A DNA stretch of 5,850 nt, taken from assembly GCA_023253235.1 (NCBI GenBank), contig JALRHE010000297.1, positions 1-5,850 of the forward strand, given 5' to 3'. Source of the DNA: Steroidobacteraceae bacterium. Its GTDB lineage: Bacteria > Pseudomonadota > Gammaproteobacteria > Steroidobacterales > Steroidobacteraceae. The stretch's first letter is position 1, and the number at the start of each line of letters is the position of its first letter. Both the position numbers and the translations under genes were made by a program. This document shows, in pieces, positions 1-5,850 of this stretch. Under the pieces are notes generated by a model. It saw only the letters and a program-made list of their open reading frames with translations. It ran no database searches and had not been told where the DNA came from.

Positions 1-917
1 GGCGGCACACGCACGACGATCCGATCGAGATGAGACAACAGGTCACGGCGCGTCGAGCCGACCGCGCCGTCCGCTGCCTGCTCGATACCGGGGTGCGCAG
101 AACTGACCAACCGGGCGCGGAAGGGCCGATCGCGGCTCTCACCCAACGGTCGGTAATGCCCCGTCTCCAACACACCGAGCAAAACCCGCTGCGCCGAGGG
201 CGGTAAATCACCAAGCTCGCTGACGAAGAGCGTGCCATCTCCAACTTGCTCGAAAATTCCTGCTGTAACGCCCGACGCGTCCTGGCGTCCGAGCAGAGCC
301 TCCTCCGCATCGAGGTCACGCAAACTGCTCGCTACCAAGACGACAAACGGTGAACTCGGGTTTGAGCCGTTCTCATGCATGTACCGCGCGAACATTTCGC
401 GACCACTGCCGCGCTCCCCCAGCAACAACACCGAGTTACGACCCTGCGCCACCGATGCCAACTCGTGTCGCAGTTGCTGCACCACACGACTCTTGCCGAT
501 CGGCGCAGCGACACCCGCCAGTAGGCGCTGAGCACCGCGCGACTTACGCGCACTCTCGAGACCTCGCTCGACGGTCCGTAACAACTTGGCCAAAGATAAC
601 GGCTTCTCGACGAAATCGAGCGCACCCAATCGCGTCGCCTCGACCGCCGTTTCCACCGTGCCATGCCCTGACATCATGACGATGGGGCAGGAGCCGTTGC
701 CGGCCGCCATCCACTCGCGCAACAAGGTGATGCCATCGACGTCGGGCATCCAGATATCGAGCAGGATCAACTCGGGGGAAAACTGCCCCCGCAGTTGGCG
801 TGCCTCGCTCGCGTTAGCGGCGACGGCCACGTCATAACCCTCATCGGTGAGAATTTCCTTCACGAGGGTCCGGATATCGGCCTCGTCGTCGACCACGAGT
901 ATGCGTGCTGAGCTCAT
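1..917 (-). CDS. ntrX: NtrX-like response regulator with receiver and degenerate sigma-54 AAA+ domain (3' end cut by window edge)
   Basis: This is the cytoplasmic partner of the adjacent NtrY-like kinase. The frame is open from an ATG at 917 to the left edge, giving 305 residues; the family usually has about 450, so the rest of the AAA+ domain and the DNA-binding helix-turn-helix are missing. Residues 1-120 form a receiver domain with the acidic pair D10/D11, phosphoacceptor D54 in LLDIWMPDVDG, S83 in MMSGHG and K105 in EKP. Residues about 139-305 align with the AAA+ domain of NtrC-type activators, but key motifs have decayed: Walker A reads GERGSGRE (167-174, R173 where lysine is expected), Walker B reads TLFVSELGD (229-237, S233 where aspartate is expected), and the GAFTGA loop is missing, with only nine residues between G210 and G220. 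The start is supported by a 4-base ATGA overlap with the kinase stop and a strong GGAGGGAG ribosome site. The name rests on family resemblance and the paired kinase; loss of sigma-54 activity is inferred. The gene has no stop within the window, so it is easy to overlook. Confidence 0.88.
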   Translation of the reverse strand, partial: MSSARILVVDDEADIRTLVKEILTDEGYDVAVAANASEARQLRGQFSPELILLDIWMPDVDGITLLREWMAAGNGSCPIVMMSGHGTVETAVEATRLGALDFVEKPLSLAKLLRTVERGLESARKSRGAQRLLAGVAAPIGKSRVVQQLRHELASVAQGRNSVLLLGERGSGREMFARYMHENGSNPSSPFVVLVASSLRDLDAEEALLGRQDASGVTAGIFEQVGDGTLFVSELGDLPPSAQRVLLGVLETGHYRPLGESRDRPFRARLVSSAHPGIEQAADGAVGSTRRDLLSHLDRIVVRVP

Positions 918-3160
918 GCCCGCTCCCTCCGAATGTCGGTTCGCCGCTCACGGGCTGCGGTCGACCGAGATTTGTCTCCAAATGGCAACATAACACGGAC
1001 TCGGGCGCCACCCGCAGCCTGGTTATCGGCCTCGATCACTCCGCCGTGGTCCTCAACGATCTTGCGTACGATCGCCAGACCCAACCCCGTGCCACGCGGC
1101 TTGCTCGAGACGTAGGGGTCGAAGATTCGCCCGAGGATCTCGGGCTGGAAGCCGGGGCCGTTGTCCGTGACGGTCAGCAAAGCGACAGGCATCCCCTGCC
1201 GCTCACCGATACCGGTCTGCAGTTCGATGCGAGCGTTGGCGACGCCCTCTAACGCCTCGATGGCGTTGGTGAGCAGATTGTTGAGCACCTGCCTGATACG
1301 CGCCCTGTCACCAAGAATGAGTTCCAGCCCCGGGTCGAACCGACTCTGGATGTCGACATGACCCTCTTCGGCGCGATACAGATCGACCACCTCGCCCGCC
1401 AATTGGTTGAGATCGAACGAGTCGAACTTCATCGCGGGTGCACGCGCATACTCGCTGAAATCGTTGACCATCTGCTTCATCGCTTCGACCTGCTGCACGA
1501 TCGTATGGGTCGATCGCTCCAGCAAATCGGCATCGCCGCCAGTGAGCTGGGGCAGCACCTTGCGACGAAGTCGCTCGGCGGATAATTGGATCGGCGTCAA
1601 CGGGTTTTTGATTTCGTGCGCCAATCGTCGCGCCACTTCACCCCAGGCCGCCTCGCGCTGTACTTGCAACAGACGTGTCACGTCGTCGAACACGATGACG
1701 TAGTTAACGACCTCGTCAACTGCCTGCGGCAAACGCACACATGCACTCGCCAGAAATCGAGAGCCGCCGACGCCGGTGCCACGCAATTCGATCTGCTCGC
1801 GCCACTCTTCCCGGCCCGCTGCGAAACGAGCCCGAATATCGTCAAAGAAAGGCTTGGCAATTCCTTCTTCACCGACGAGATCGGGCAAGGATTTTCCGAT
1901 CATCGCAGTGAGATCGATACCGAGTATCGCACCTGCAGCCGCATTCGCTCTCTGCAATACCAAGTCTCGATCGACGGTGATGACGCCGGTAGATAATCGC
2001 GCCAGAATCACGGCGAGTCGTTCACGCTCTCGATCAGCCGCCTCCCGACTGCTCTCGGTCTCCTGTCGAGCGCGCCGCAGACGCTTGGTCATGTCGTTGA
2101 ACGACTGCACGAGAAACCCCATCTCGTCGTGCGAACTCAACGGAACGCGCGTTGCAAAATCTCCTTTGGCCACCGCGCGAGTGCCGGCCATCAGGTCCTG
2201 CACCGGCTTGAACAAAACTTCGGCCGAATAGATTGCGCCGTAAATGGCTCCGAGCAAGGTGACGAGCAACACCATCGTCAGCGTGAGACTAAAACTGTAT
2301 TTGAGCGGCTCTCGCAACGCAGCCAAATCACCGTACTGCGAAAACGAGCGTTGCACGGCATCGGTCAACTCGGCGAACTGGCGCGGCAGATCATGCGTGA
2401 CGACGACGAATCGCGCCCCACCTGGCAATGCCACGGCCCCCGGCAGCAAAGCCGCTGTTCGGATCACATAGCCTGACTCACCCGCAGGCTCCAGACTGAC
2501 GTAACTTCGGCCGGCGATGACTTGCCGAACGAGTTCGGCCGACGGTCGCTTGGGCAAGGAATCCGATACCGCGCGACTACTGGCGCCAATGATGCGCTCG
2601 TACTCACCGTACAAAACGAGCTCTGCAGCATCTGTGCGGCGCAGCTCTTCGTCCATCGAGACCAGCATGGCTCCCGACGAAGGTAGCGCGGATAGGCGCT
2701 GGGCAAATCGCTCCGTCCGCTCCAACTGCTCTCGCATGCGCAAATCGAGTGCAGCTCGTGAGAGGACGACGGCATCGTCGAGACTTTGCTTGATTTCGAC
2801 CTGAAACCAACTGTCGATGCCACGGTTGAGGAATTGCAGCGAAAAAACGTAAACAGACAACAAGGGCAAGGCAACGAGCGCCCCGAACACCAGCACTGTT
2901 CTAGAGGTCAGACGAGACCCGGGGACTCCGCTCCGATAAGCCCTGATGAGTTGTACGGTCTTGCGAATCAGCATCGCAAGCAGCGCAATCACACCGATCG
3001 CACTCGCCAACAAGATCCACGGCTGCCATCGACCGAACTGCGCAGAGTTTTGTGCCGACAAGAAAAGTGCCGTCAATGCACCGAACACCAACAGTGACCC
3101 GAACGTCACCGTCAGCAAAGATCGATAGCGCTTTAGCGCGGCAGCGACCATGAGTACCAC
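914..3160 (-). CDS. ntrY: NtrY-like membrane-bound sensor histidine kinase
   Basis: An inner-membrane sensor kinase expected to phosphorylate the regulator encoded next to it. Numbering from the GTG at 3160 (748 residues), I see three N-terminal membrane segments (about 14-35, 48-67, 87-109), a periplasmic region (about 110-288), a fourth membrane segment (about 289-311), a HAMP linker (about 312-365), a charged coiled stretch, a PAS domain (about 380-495), then the catalytic core. The H box is HEIKNP with phosphoacceptor H515; the N box includes N632 in LLTNAIEAL; G1 is DNGPG (666-670); an F box surrounds F680; G2 is GTGLGLAI (690-697). All catalytic motifs look intact. The layout and length fit NtrY, which is linked to nitrogen or redox sensing in other bacteria; the signal here is unknown. 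The last 20 residues are a basic, arginine-rich tail after the ATPase domain. The start is uncertain: an in-frame ATG at 3151 (residue 4) is the alternative. The gene overlaps the DUF4390 gene upstream by 28 or 19 bases and the regulator downstream by ATGA. Confidence 0.93.
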   Translation of the reverse strand: MVLMVAAALKRYRSLLTVTFGSLLVFGALTALFLSAQNSAQFGRWQPWILLASAIGVIALLAMLIRKTVQLIRAYRSGVPGSRLTSRTVLVFGALVALPLLSVYVFSLQFLNRGIDSWFQVEIKQSLDDAVVLSRAALDLRMREQLERTERFAQRLSALPSSGAMLVSMDEELRRTDAAELVLYGEYERIIGASSRAVSDSLPKRPSAELVRQVIAGRSYVSLEPAGESGYVIRTAALLPGAVALPGGARFVVVTHDLPRQFAELTDAVQRSFSQYGDLAALREPLKYSFSLTLTMVLLVTLLGAIYGAIYSAEVLFKPVQDLMAGTRAVAKGDFATRVPLSSHDEMGFLVQSFNDMTKRLRRARQETESSREAADRERERLAVILARLSTGVITVDRDLVLQRANAAAGAILGIDLTAMIGKSLPDLVGEEGIAKPFFDDIRARFAAGREEWREQIELRGTGVGGSRFLASACVRLPQAVDEVVNYVIVFDDVTRLLQVQREAAWGEVARRLAHEIKNPLTPIQLSAERLRRKVLPQLTGGDADLLERSTHTIVQQVEAMKQMVNDFSEYARAPAMKFDSFDLNQLAGEVVDLYRAEEGHVDIQSRFDPGLELILGDRARIRQVLNNLLTNAIEALEGVANARIELQTGIGERQGMPVALLTVTDNGPGFQPEILGRIFDPYVSSKPRGTGLGLAIVRKIVEDHGGVIEADNQAAGGARVRVMLPFGDKSRSTAARERRTDIRRERA
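923..930 (-). promoter_or_regulatory. Strong ribosome binding site for the response regulator
   Basis: On the coding strand this reads GGAGGGAG, ending five bases before the ATG at 917. It lies inside the 3' end of the kinase gene, upstream of the ATGA junction. It supports the regulator start and suggests that the regulator can be translated by fresh initiation as well as by coupling, which would fit a need for more regulator than membrane kinase. Confidence 0.7.
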
Positions 3161-3759
3161 TCGCTCCGGCGTTGCCAGTCATCCGACCAGAACATCAGCG
3201 CGCGCAGTGCATCAGTGAGACGTCCGCGTCGAACGACGGCACGGACGTTGACGAAGTATTCACCGTTCTCCGCGACCTGTGCGGAGACGAGAATGGGCCA
3301 TCCATCGACTTTCCCGAGATCCGCTAGTGCCTCCTCGAAACTCGCAAATGAACGAGTCTCGACGACCCCCTGTGGATCTTTGACGAGATAGCGCTCGCTG
3401 ACAGAGTGATAACTGAGCTCACGCCGAAGACTAAGATTCACGACGCTCGCCGCCGTCCAGAAACGGCGCTCGCGAGTCACCTCGAGATCCACGTCGTAAA
3501 AAAGCGAAACGCCTTGCTGCAGCGCACGACGGTCCTCGTCGTTCATCGGATAGCGAACCCGAACCTGCAGCTGATAGACACCGTTGACGATGTTGACGAA
3601 ACCCGACTGAATTTCGAGTGCATCGTTGGCAGACGAACTGACGGACTGAGCCAGGACCCGTCCGGCAAACGAGCTCGACAGCAACGCCGCTGCCAACAAG
3701 ATGGCGAGTCGTATGAACGCGTTGCTCATATGTCTGCCGATGGCATGACCTACCGTCAT
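3133..3759 (-). CDS. Exported DUF4390 family protein of unknown function
   Basis: A 208-residue protein that I assign to the DUF4390 family, whose function is not established. The N-terminus looks like a signal peptide: a positively charged start, a hydrophobic core (about residues 15-32) and a probable cleavage site after V35-L36-A37. There is no lipobox cysteine, so it should be periplasmic, or anchored if not cleaved. The mature part has the family's features as I know them: a YQLQVRVRYPM strand near 62-72, G83-V-S-L-F-Y-D, an RERRFW motif (96-101), a central SERYLV segment, and a tryptophan-rich end (DDWQRRSEWYSWSL, 193-206). The start at 3759 is chosen because it forms an ATGA overlap with the rsmB stop and follows an AGGGG ribosome site six bases upstream. 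An ATG at 3729 (residue 11) would give a more compact signal peptide and remains possible. Lying between rsmB and the kinase and overlapping both, it may be an envelope partner of the kinase; that is inference only. Confidence 0.87.
   Translation of the reverse strand: MTVGHAIGRHMSNAFIRLAILLAAALLSSSFAGRVLAQSVSSSANDALEIQSGFVNIVNGVYQLQVRVRYPMNDEDRRALQQGVSLFYDVDLEVTRERRFWTAASVVNLSLRRELSYHSVSERYLVKDPQGVVETRSFASFEEALADLGKVDGWPILVSAQVAENGEYFVNVRAVVRRGRLTDALRALMFWSDDWQRRSEWYSWSLPR
3164..3167 (-). promoter_or_regulatory. Possible ribosome binding site for the sensor kinase, start ambiguous
   Basis: GGAG on the coding strand sits only three bases before the GTG at 3160 and twelve before the ATG at 3151. 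Neither spacing is ideal, so this site does not settle the kinase start. Coupling to the overlapping DUF4390 gene may do much of the work. Confidence 0.4.
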
Positions 3760-5093
3760 CGCGAGCCCCTATAACCGAGGCAAGCATAATAAAACCCATC
3801 CGTTCCCGCTGCGCTACCGGGCAGCAATTGCACACCGCAGGCCTGCCGAATGGCGCCTGGCGGCAACGATACGCCACTCGGCCAAGGTAGCGTCTCGGCT
3901 TCCGGATGGCTGGCAAGGAAAGCCTGTACGACTTGTTCGTTTTCATCGGGCAGCACGGAGCATGTCGCGTAGACGAGTCGTCCGCTGGGCGCGAGCTTCG
4001 CGAAGCACTGCTCTAGCAAGCGACGCTGTAAGCGCGCGAGGTGTTCGATATCATCGGTTCTTCTCAATAGTTTGATATCTGGATGACGTCGAATCACGCC
4101 CGTCGACGAGCATGGTGCATCGAGCAGAATTCGATCGAAAGCGGCTTCGTCAGCGAGCACGTCGCTACGCGAGAGATCGCGCACCAAAACTCGCGCCTCG
4201 GCACCGATACGCTCGATCGTGCCTCTGACCAGAGCCAAGCGCTCGGCGTCGATATCGATGGCCAGCAGATCGACTTTCGGCTGCAACTGCAGAATGTGTG
4301 CAGTCTTGCCACCCGGGGCTGCACAGGCATCGAGAACGCGTTGTCCCGGCGCCAGATCGAGCAAGTGCGCCGCCAGCTGCGCGCCAGCATCCTGCACGGA
4401 GACACGACCCTCATCAAAACCCGGCAGAGTCGACACCGCAACGGCATGCTCAAGCTGTAGCGCCTCTGTCGACCACTCGATCGACTGCGCGCTACGACCC
4501 GTGCTTGCGAGCTCGCGTCGATACTCTTCGCGAGCATCCGCCGCGAAGGGCGCCACCCGCAACGTCATCGGCGGGTGTTGATTGTTGGCGATGAAGATAG
4601 CCTCGGCCGCATCGGGCCAAGCAGCGCTGACGCGTTGCACGAACCACTCCGGATGCGCATGACGCGTCGCCATATCGGCATCGACCGTCGCCAACAAAGA
4701 TTCGCGTTCACGAACGAAACGTCGCAATACCGCATTCACGAAACCAGTGGCGCGCTGCAAGCCGAGCGCTCGGGCCGCATCCACGGCCAGATGTACGCTC
4801 ACTTCGGGCGCACCACGCGAATGCTCGATCTGATGCGCGGCCGTGATCAGCAACGCACGCAACTGCGGATCGACGTCAGCAGCGGGACGAGCTACCAGCG
4901 TCGCCATCGCGGGCGCGAGACGTAGATACCAACGTAACGTGCCGAGCGTGATGGCACGCACCGCAGCACGATCCTGACGCGACTCCGCTTCCAGCAGCGC
5001 CACATCAGCCGAGCGACCATCATGGGCCACGGTACTGACGGCTCGTACGGCTGCAGCGAGTGTCGCTGCTCCAGGGGCTAACTCAGACTTCAT
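3756..5093 (-). CDS. rsmB: 16S rRNA (cytosine(967)-C(5))-methyltransferase RsmB
   Basis: RsmB uses S-adenosylmethionine to methylate C967 of 16S rRNA, acting in the cytoplasm on the small subunit RNA. The 445-residue length fits the family (about 430). Residues 1-140 form the NusB-like RNA-binding domain, with the typical VNAVLRRF segment at 119-126. The methyltransferase domain follows, with the SAM-binding motif I LDACAAPGGKT (254-264), AIDIDAERL (278-286), motif IV DAPCSSTGVIRRHPD (325-339) holding C328, and motif VI LVYATCSVLPDENE (373-386) holding C378. The two cysteines sit 50 residues apart and match C325 and C375 of the Escherichia coli enzyme, one attacking the base and the other helping to release the product. 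The start at 5093 overlaps the fmt stop by ATGA and has GGAG eight bases upstream. The stop overlaps the DUF4390 start in the same way. No key residue is missing, and the identification is secure. Confidence 0.97.
   Translation of the reverse strand: MKSELAPGAATLAAAVRAVSTVAHDGRSADVALLEAESRQDRAAVRAITLGTLRWYLRLAPAMATLVARPAADVDPQLRALLITAAHQIEHSRGAPEVSVHLAVDAARALGLQRATGFVNAVLRRFVRERESLLATVDADMATRHAHPEWFVQRVSAAWPDAAEAIFIANNQHPPMTLRVAPFAADAREEYRRELASTGRSAQSIEWSTEALQLEHAVAVSTLPGFDEGRVSVQDAGAQLAAHLLDLAPGQRVLDACAAPGGKTAHILQLQPKVDLLAIDIDAERLALVRGTIERIGAEARVLVRDLSRSDVLADEAAFDRILLDAPCSSTGVIRRHPDIKLLRRTDDIEHLARLQRRLLEQCFAKLAPSGRLVYATCSVLPDENEQVVQAFLASHPEAETLPWPSGVSLPPGAIRQACGVQLLPGSAAGTDGFYYACLGYRGSR
3766..3770 (-). 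promoter_or_regulatory. Ribosome binding site deciding the DUF4390 start
   Basis: AGGGG on the coding strand lies six bases before the ATG at 3759, within the last codons of rsmB. The alternative ATG at 3729 has only a weak GGCAGA-like stretch in front of it, so this site favours the longer form with the ATGA overlap. Confidence 0.6.
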
Positions 5094-5850
5094 GAAAACT
5101 GCTCCGCCCCTGCGGTGAATCCGCCTGGAATGCCATTGAGAAACTCGGCAGCGGTCACGCTGCGTTTGCCGGATCTTTGAAGCTCGGTTATCGCAAGCCT
5201 GTCCCTACCGCAGGCGATCTGCAGAGTGCCATCAGCTGCAGCAACCCAGGTTCCCGGTACGGCAGTCGGCTCTGCGCTCGCATCAACCGCGATCGGATGC
5301 GCGCGATGGATACGCACGATCTCATCCCGCCACACCGTCTCCGCGACCGGCCAAGACTTGAAGGCGCGAATGCGCCGACCGATCTCGACTGCACTCTGCC
5401 GCCAATCGATGCGCGCTTCGCTCTTGTCGATCTTGCGCGCATAAGTCACGCCGACAGACGGTTGAACGATCGGCTGTACCTGGCCTGCCGCAACGAGCGC
5501 CAGCGTTTCGAGCAACGCGTCGGCACCGAGCTTGCCGAGCTTGTCTTGCAGCGAAATCGCGTCATCTTGATCTTCGATGGCTACGCGTCGCTGCAGCCAC
5601 ATCGGACCGGTATCAAGACCGGCATCCATCTGCATGATGGTGACGCCGGTTTCGGCATCGCCTTCGAGTATCGCTCGCTGAATGGGCGCTGCTCCGCGCC
5701 AACGAGGCAGCAGCGAAGCGTGAATGTTGATACAACCATGCCTCGGAATCGATAACGCCTCGGGCGGCAAGATGAGACCGTAAGCGACCACGATCAAAAC
5801 GTCGGGTTGCCACTGGACTCTGGTGAACTGGCTGTTTGGGATTGGAATTC
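5090..5850 (-). CDS. fmt: Methionyl-tRNA formyltransferase (5' end cut by window edge)
   Basis: Fmt transfers a formyl group from 10-formyltetrahydrofolate to the amino group of initiator Met-tRNA, enabling bacterial translation initiation. The window holds 252 residues of about 310; roughly the first 60, with the start codon, lie beyond the right edge. The frame runs open through the edge, reading PDVLIVVAYGLIL at about 5806-5768, which matches the end of the Rossmann-type domain. The active-site segment is CINIHASLLPRWRGAAPIQ, with the catalytic pair asparagine (5726-5728) and histidine (5720-5722), and the third catalytic residue is the aspartate of LDTG (5612-5614). EARIDW and IRAFKSWP precede the C-terminal beta-barrel domain that helps bind tRNA, which ends in FS at the TGA at 5090-5092. 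In-frame TTG at 5797 is not the start, because conserved Fmt sequence continues upstream of it. The 20 or so residues closest to the edge match the family less clearly. In relatives def usually precedes fmt; that cannot be seen here. Confidence 0.96.
   Translation of the reverse strand, partial: IPIPNSQFTRVQWQPDVLIVVAYGLILPPEALSIPRHGCINIHASLLPRWRGAAPIQRAILEGDAETGVTIMQMDAGLDTGPMWLQRRVAIEDQDDAISLQDKLGKLGADALLETLALVAAGQVQPIVQPSVGVTYARKIDKSEARIDWRQSAVEIGRRIRAFKSWPVAETVWRDEIVRIHRAHPIAVDASAEPTAVPGTWVAAADGTLQIACGRDRLAITELQRSGKRSVTAAEFLNGIPGGFTAGAEQFS
5102..5105 (-). promoter_or_regulatory. Ribosome binding site for rsmB
   Basis: GGAG on the coding strand is eight bases before the ATG at 5093, inside the 3' end of fmt. 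Together with the ATGA overlap it fixes the rsmB start. Confidence 0.65.

Noticed and set aside
332..664. Minus-strand 110-residue frame inside the response regulator
   Set aside because: It is in a different frame from the receiver and AAA+ reading frame, is very arginine rich, and has no family resemblance.
1..917. Response regulator as a pseudogene
   Set aside because: The frame is open for all 305 codons with an intact receiver and a good ribosome site; the changes are substitutions and a short loop, with no stop or frameshift.
905..3097. Several plus-strand frames of 60-151 residues opposite the kinase
   Set aside because: All lie antisense to a kinase with clear domains; they are arginine, serine or proline rich shadows without ribosome sites or family motifs.
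3431..3946. Minus-strand 171-residue frame across the rsmB-DUF4390 junction
   Set aside because: It is out of frame with both real genes, each of which has clear family motifs through this region.
5177..5755. Long plus-strand open frame (192 residues) opposite fmt
   Set aside because: It is antisense to highly conserved Fmt sequence, shows no recognisable domain, and has the composition expected of a shadow frame in GC-rich DNA.
5090..5797. fmt read as a 235-residue gene starting at TTG 5797
   Set aside because: Conserved Fmt sequence (PDVL) continues upstream in frame to the window edge, and the N-terminal third of the enzyme would be missing; the gene is cut by the edge, not short.
1..5850. 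Promoters, terminators, riboswitches, tRNAs, CRISPR arrays or mobile elements
   Set aside because: There is no intergenic space, and I saw no hairpin with a T-run, no tandem spaced repeats, no tRNA-like sequence and no transposase or terminal inverted repeats.

Overview
The window is a stretch of a bacterial chromosome read entirely from the minus strand. It looks like a gammaproteobacterium with moderately high GC (roughly the upper 50s per cent by eye). The basis for this is inference: the order fmt, rsmB, DUF4390 protein, NtrY-like kinase, NtrX-like regulator is, from general knowledge, a gammaproteobacterial housekeeping arrangement (usually with def before fmt and trkA after the regulator). 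I cannot name a genus.

Layout in the direction of transcription (right to left): a fmt gene missing its 5' end at the right edge (5850-5090); rsmB, complete (5093-3756); a secreted DUF4390 protein, complete (3759-3133); an NtrY-like membrane histidine kinase, complete (3160-914); and an NtrX-like response regulator missing its 3' end at the left edge (917-1). There is no intergenic space. Three of the four junctions are 4-base ATGA overlaps and the fourth is a 19 or 28 base overlap, so this is almost certainly one translationally coupled transcript. Its promoter and terminator lie outside the window. I see no RNA genes, mobile elements, CRISPR arrays or sizeable repeats.

The first two genes serve translation: Fmt formylates initiator Met-tRNA, and RsmB makes m5C967 in 16S rRNA. 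The last three look like an envelope signalling set: an exported protein of unknown function, a sensor kinase with a periplasmic domain, and its response regulator.

The most notable point is the regulator. Its receiver domain is intact, but the AAA+ domain, which belongs to the sigma-54 activator family, is eroded at the positions that matter: the Walker A lysine is arginine, the Walker B aspartate is serine, and the GAFTGA loop that contacts sigma-54 is shortened and absent. The kinase keeps all its catalytic motifs. The pair therefore probably signals by phosphorylation to a regulator that does not remodel sigma-54 polymerase in the usual way. I found no wholly new system; the rest of the window is ordinary housekeeping DNA.
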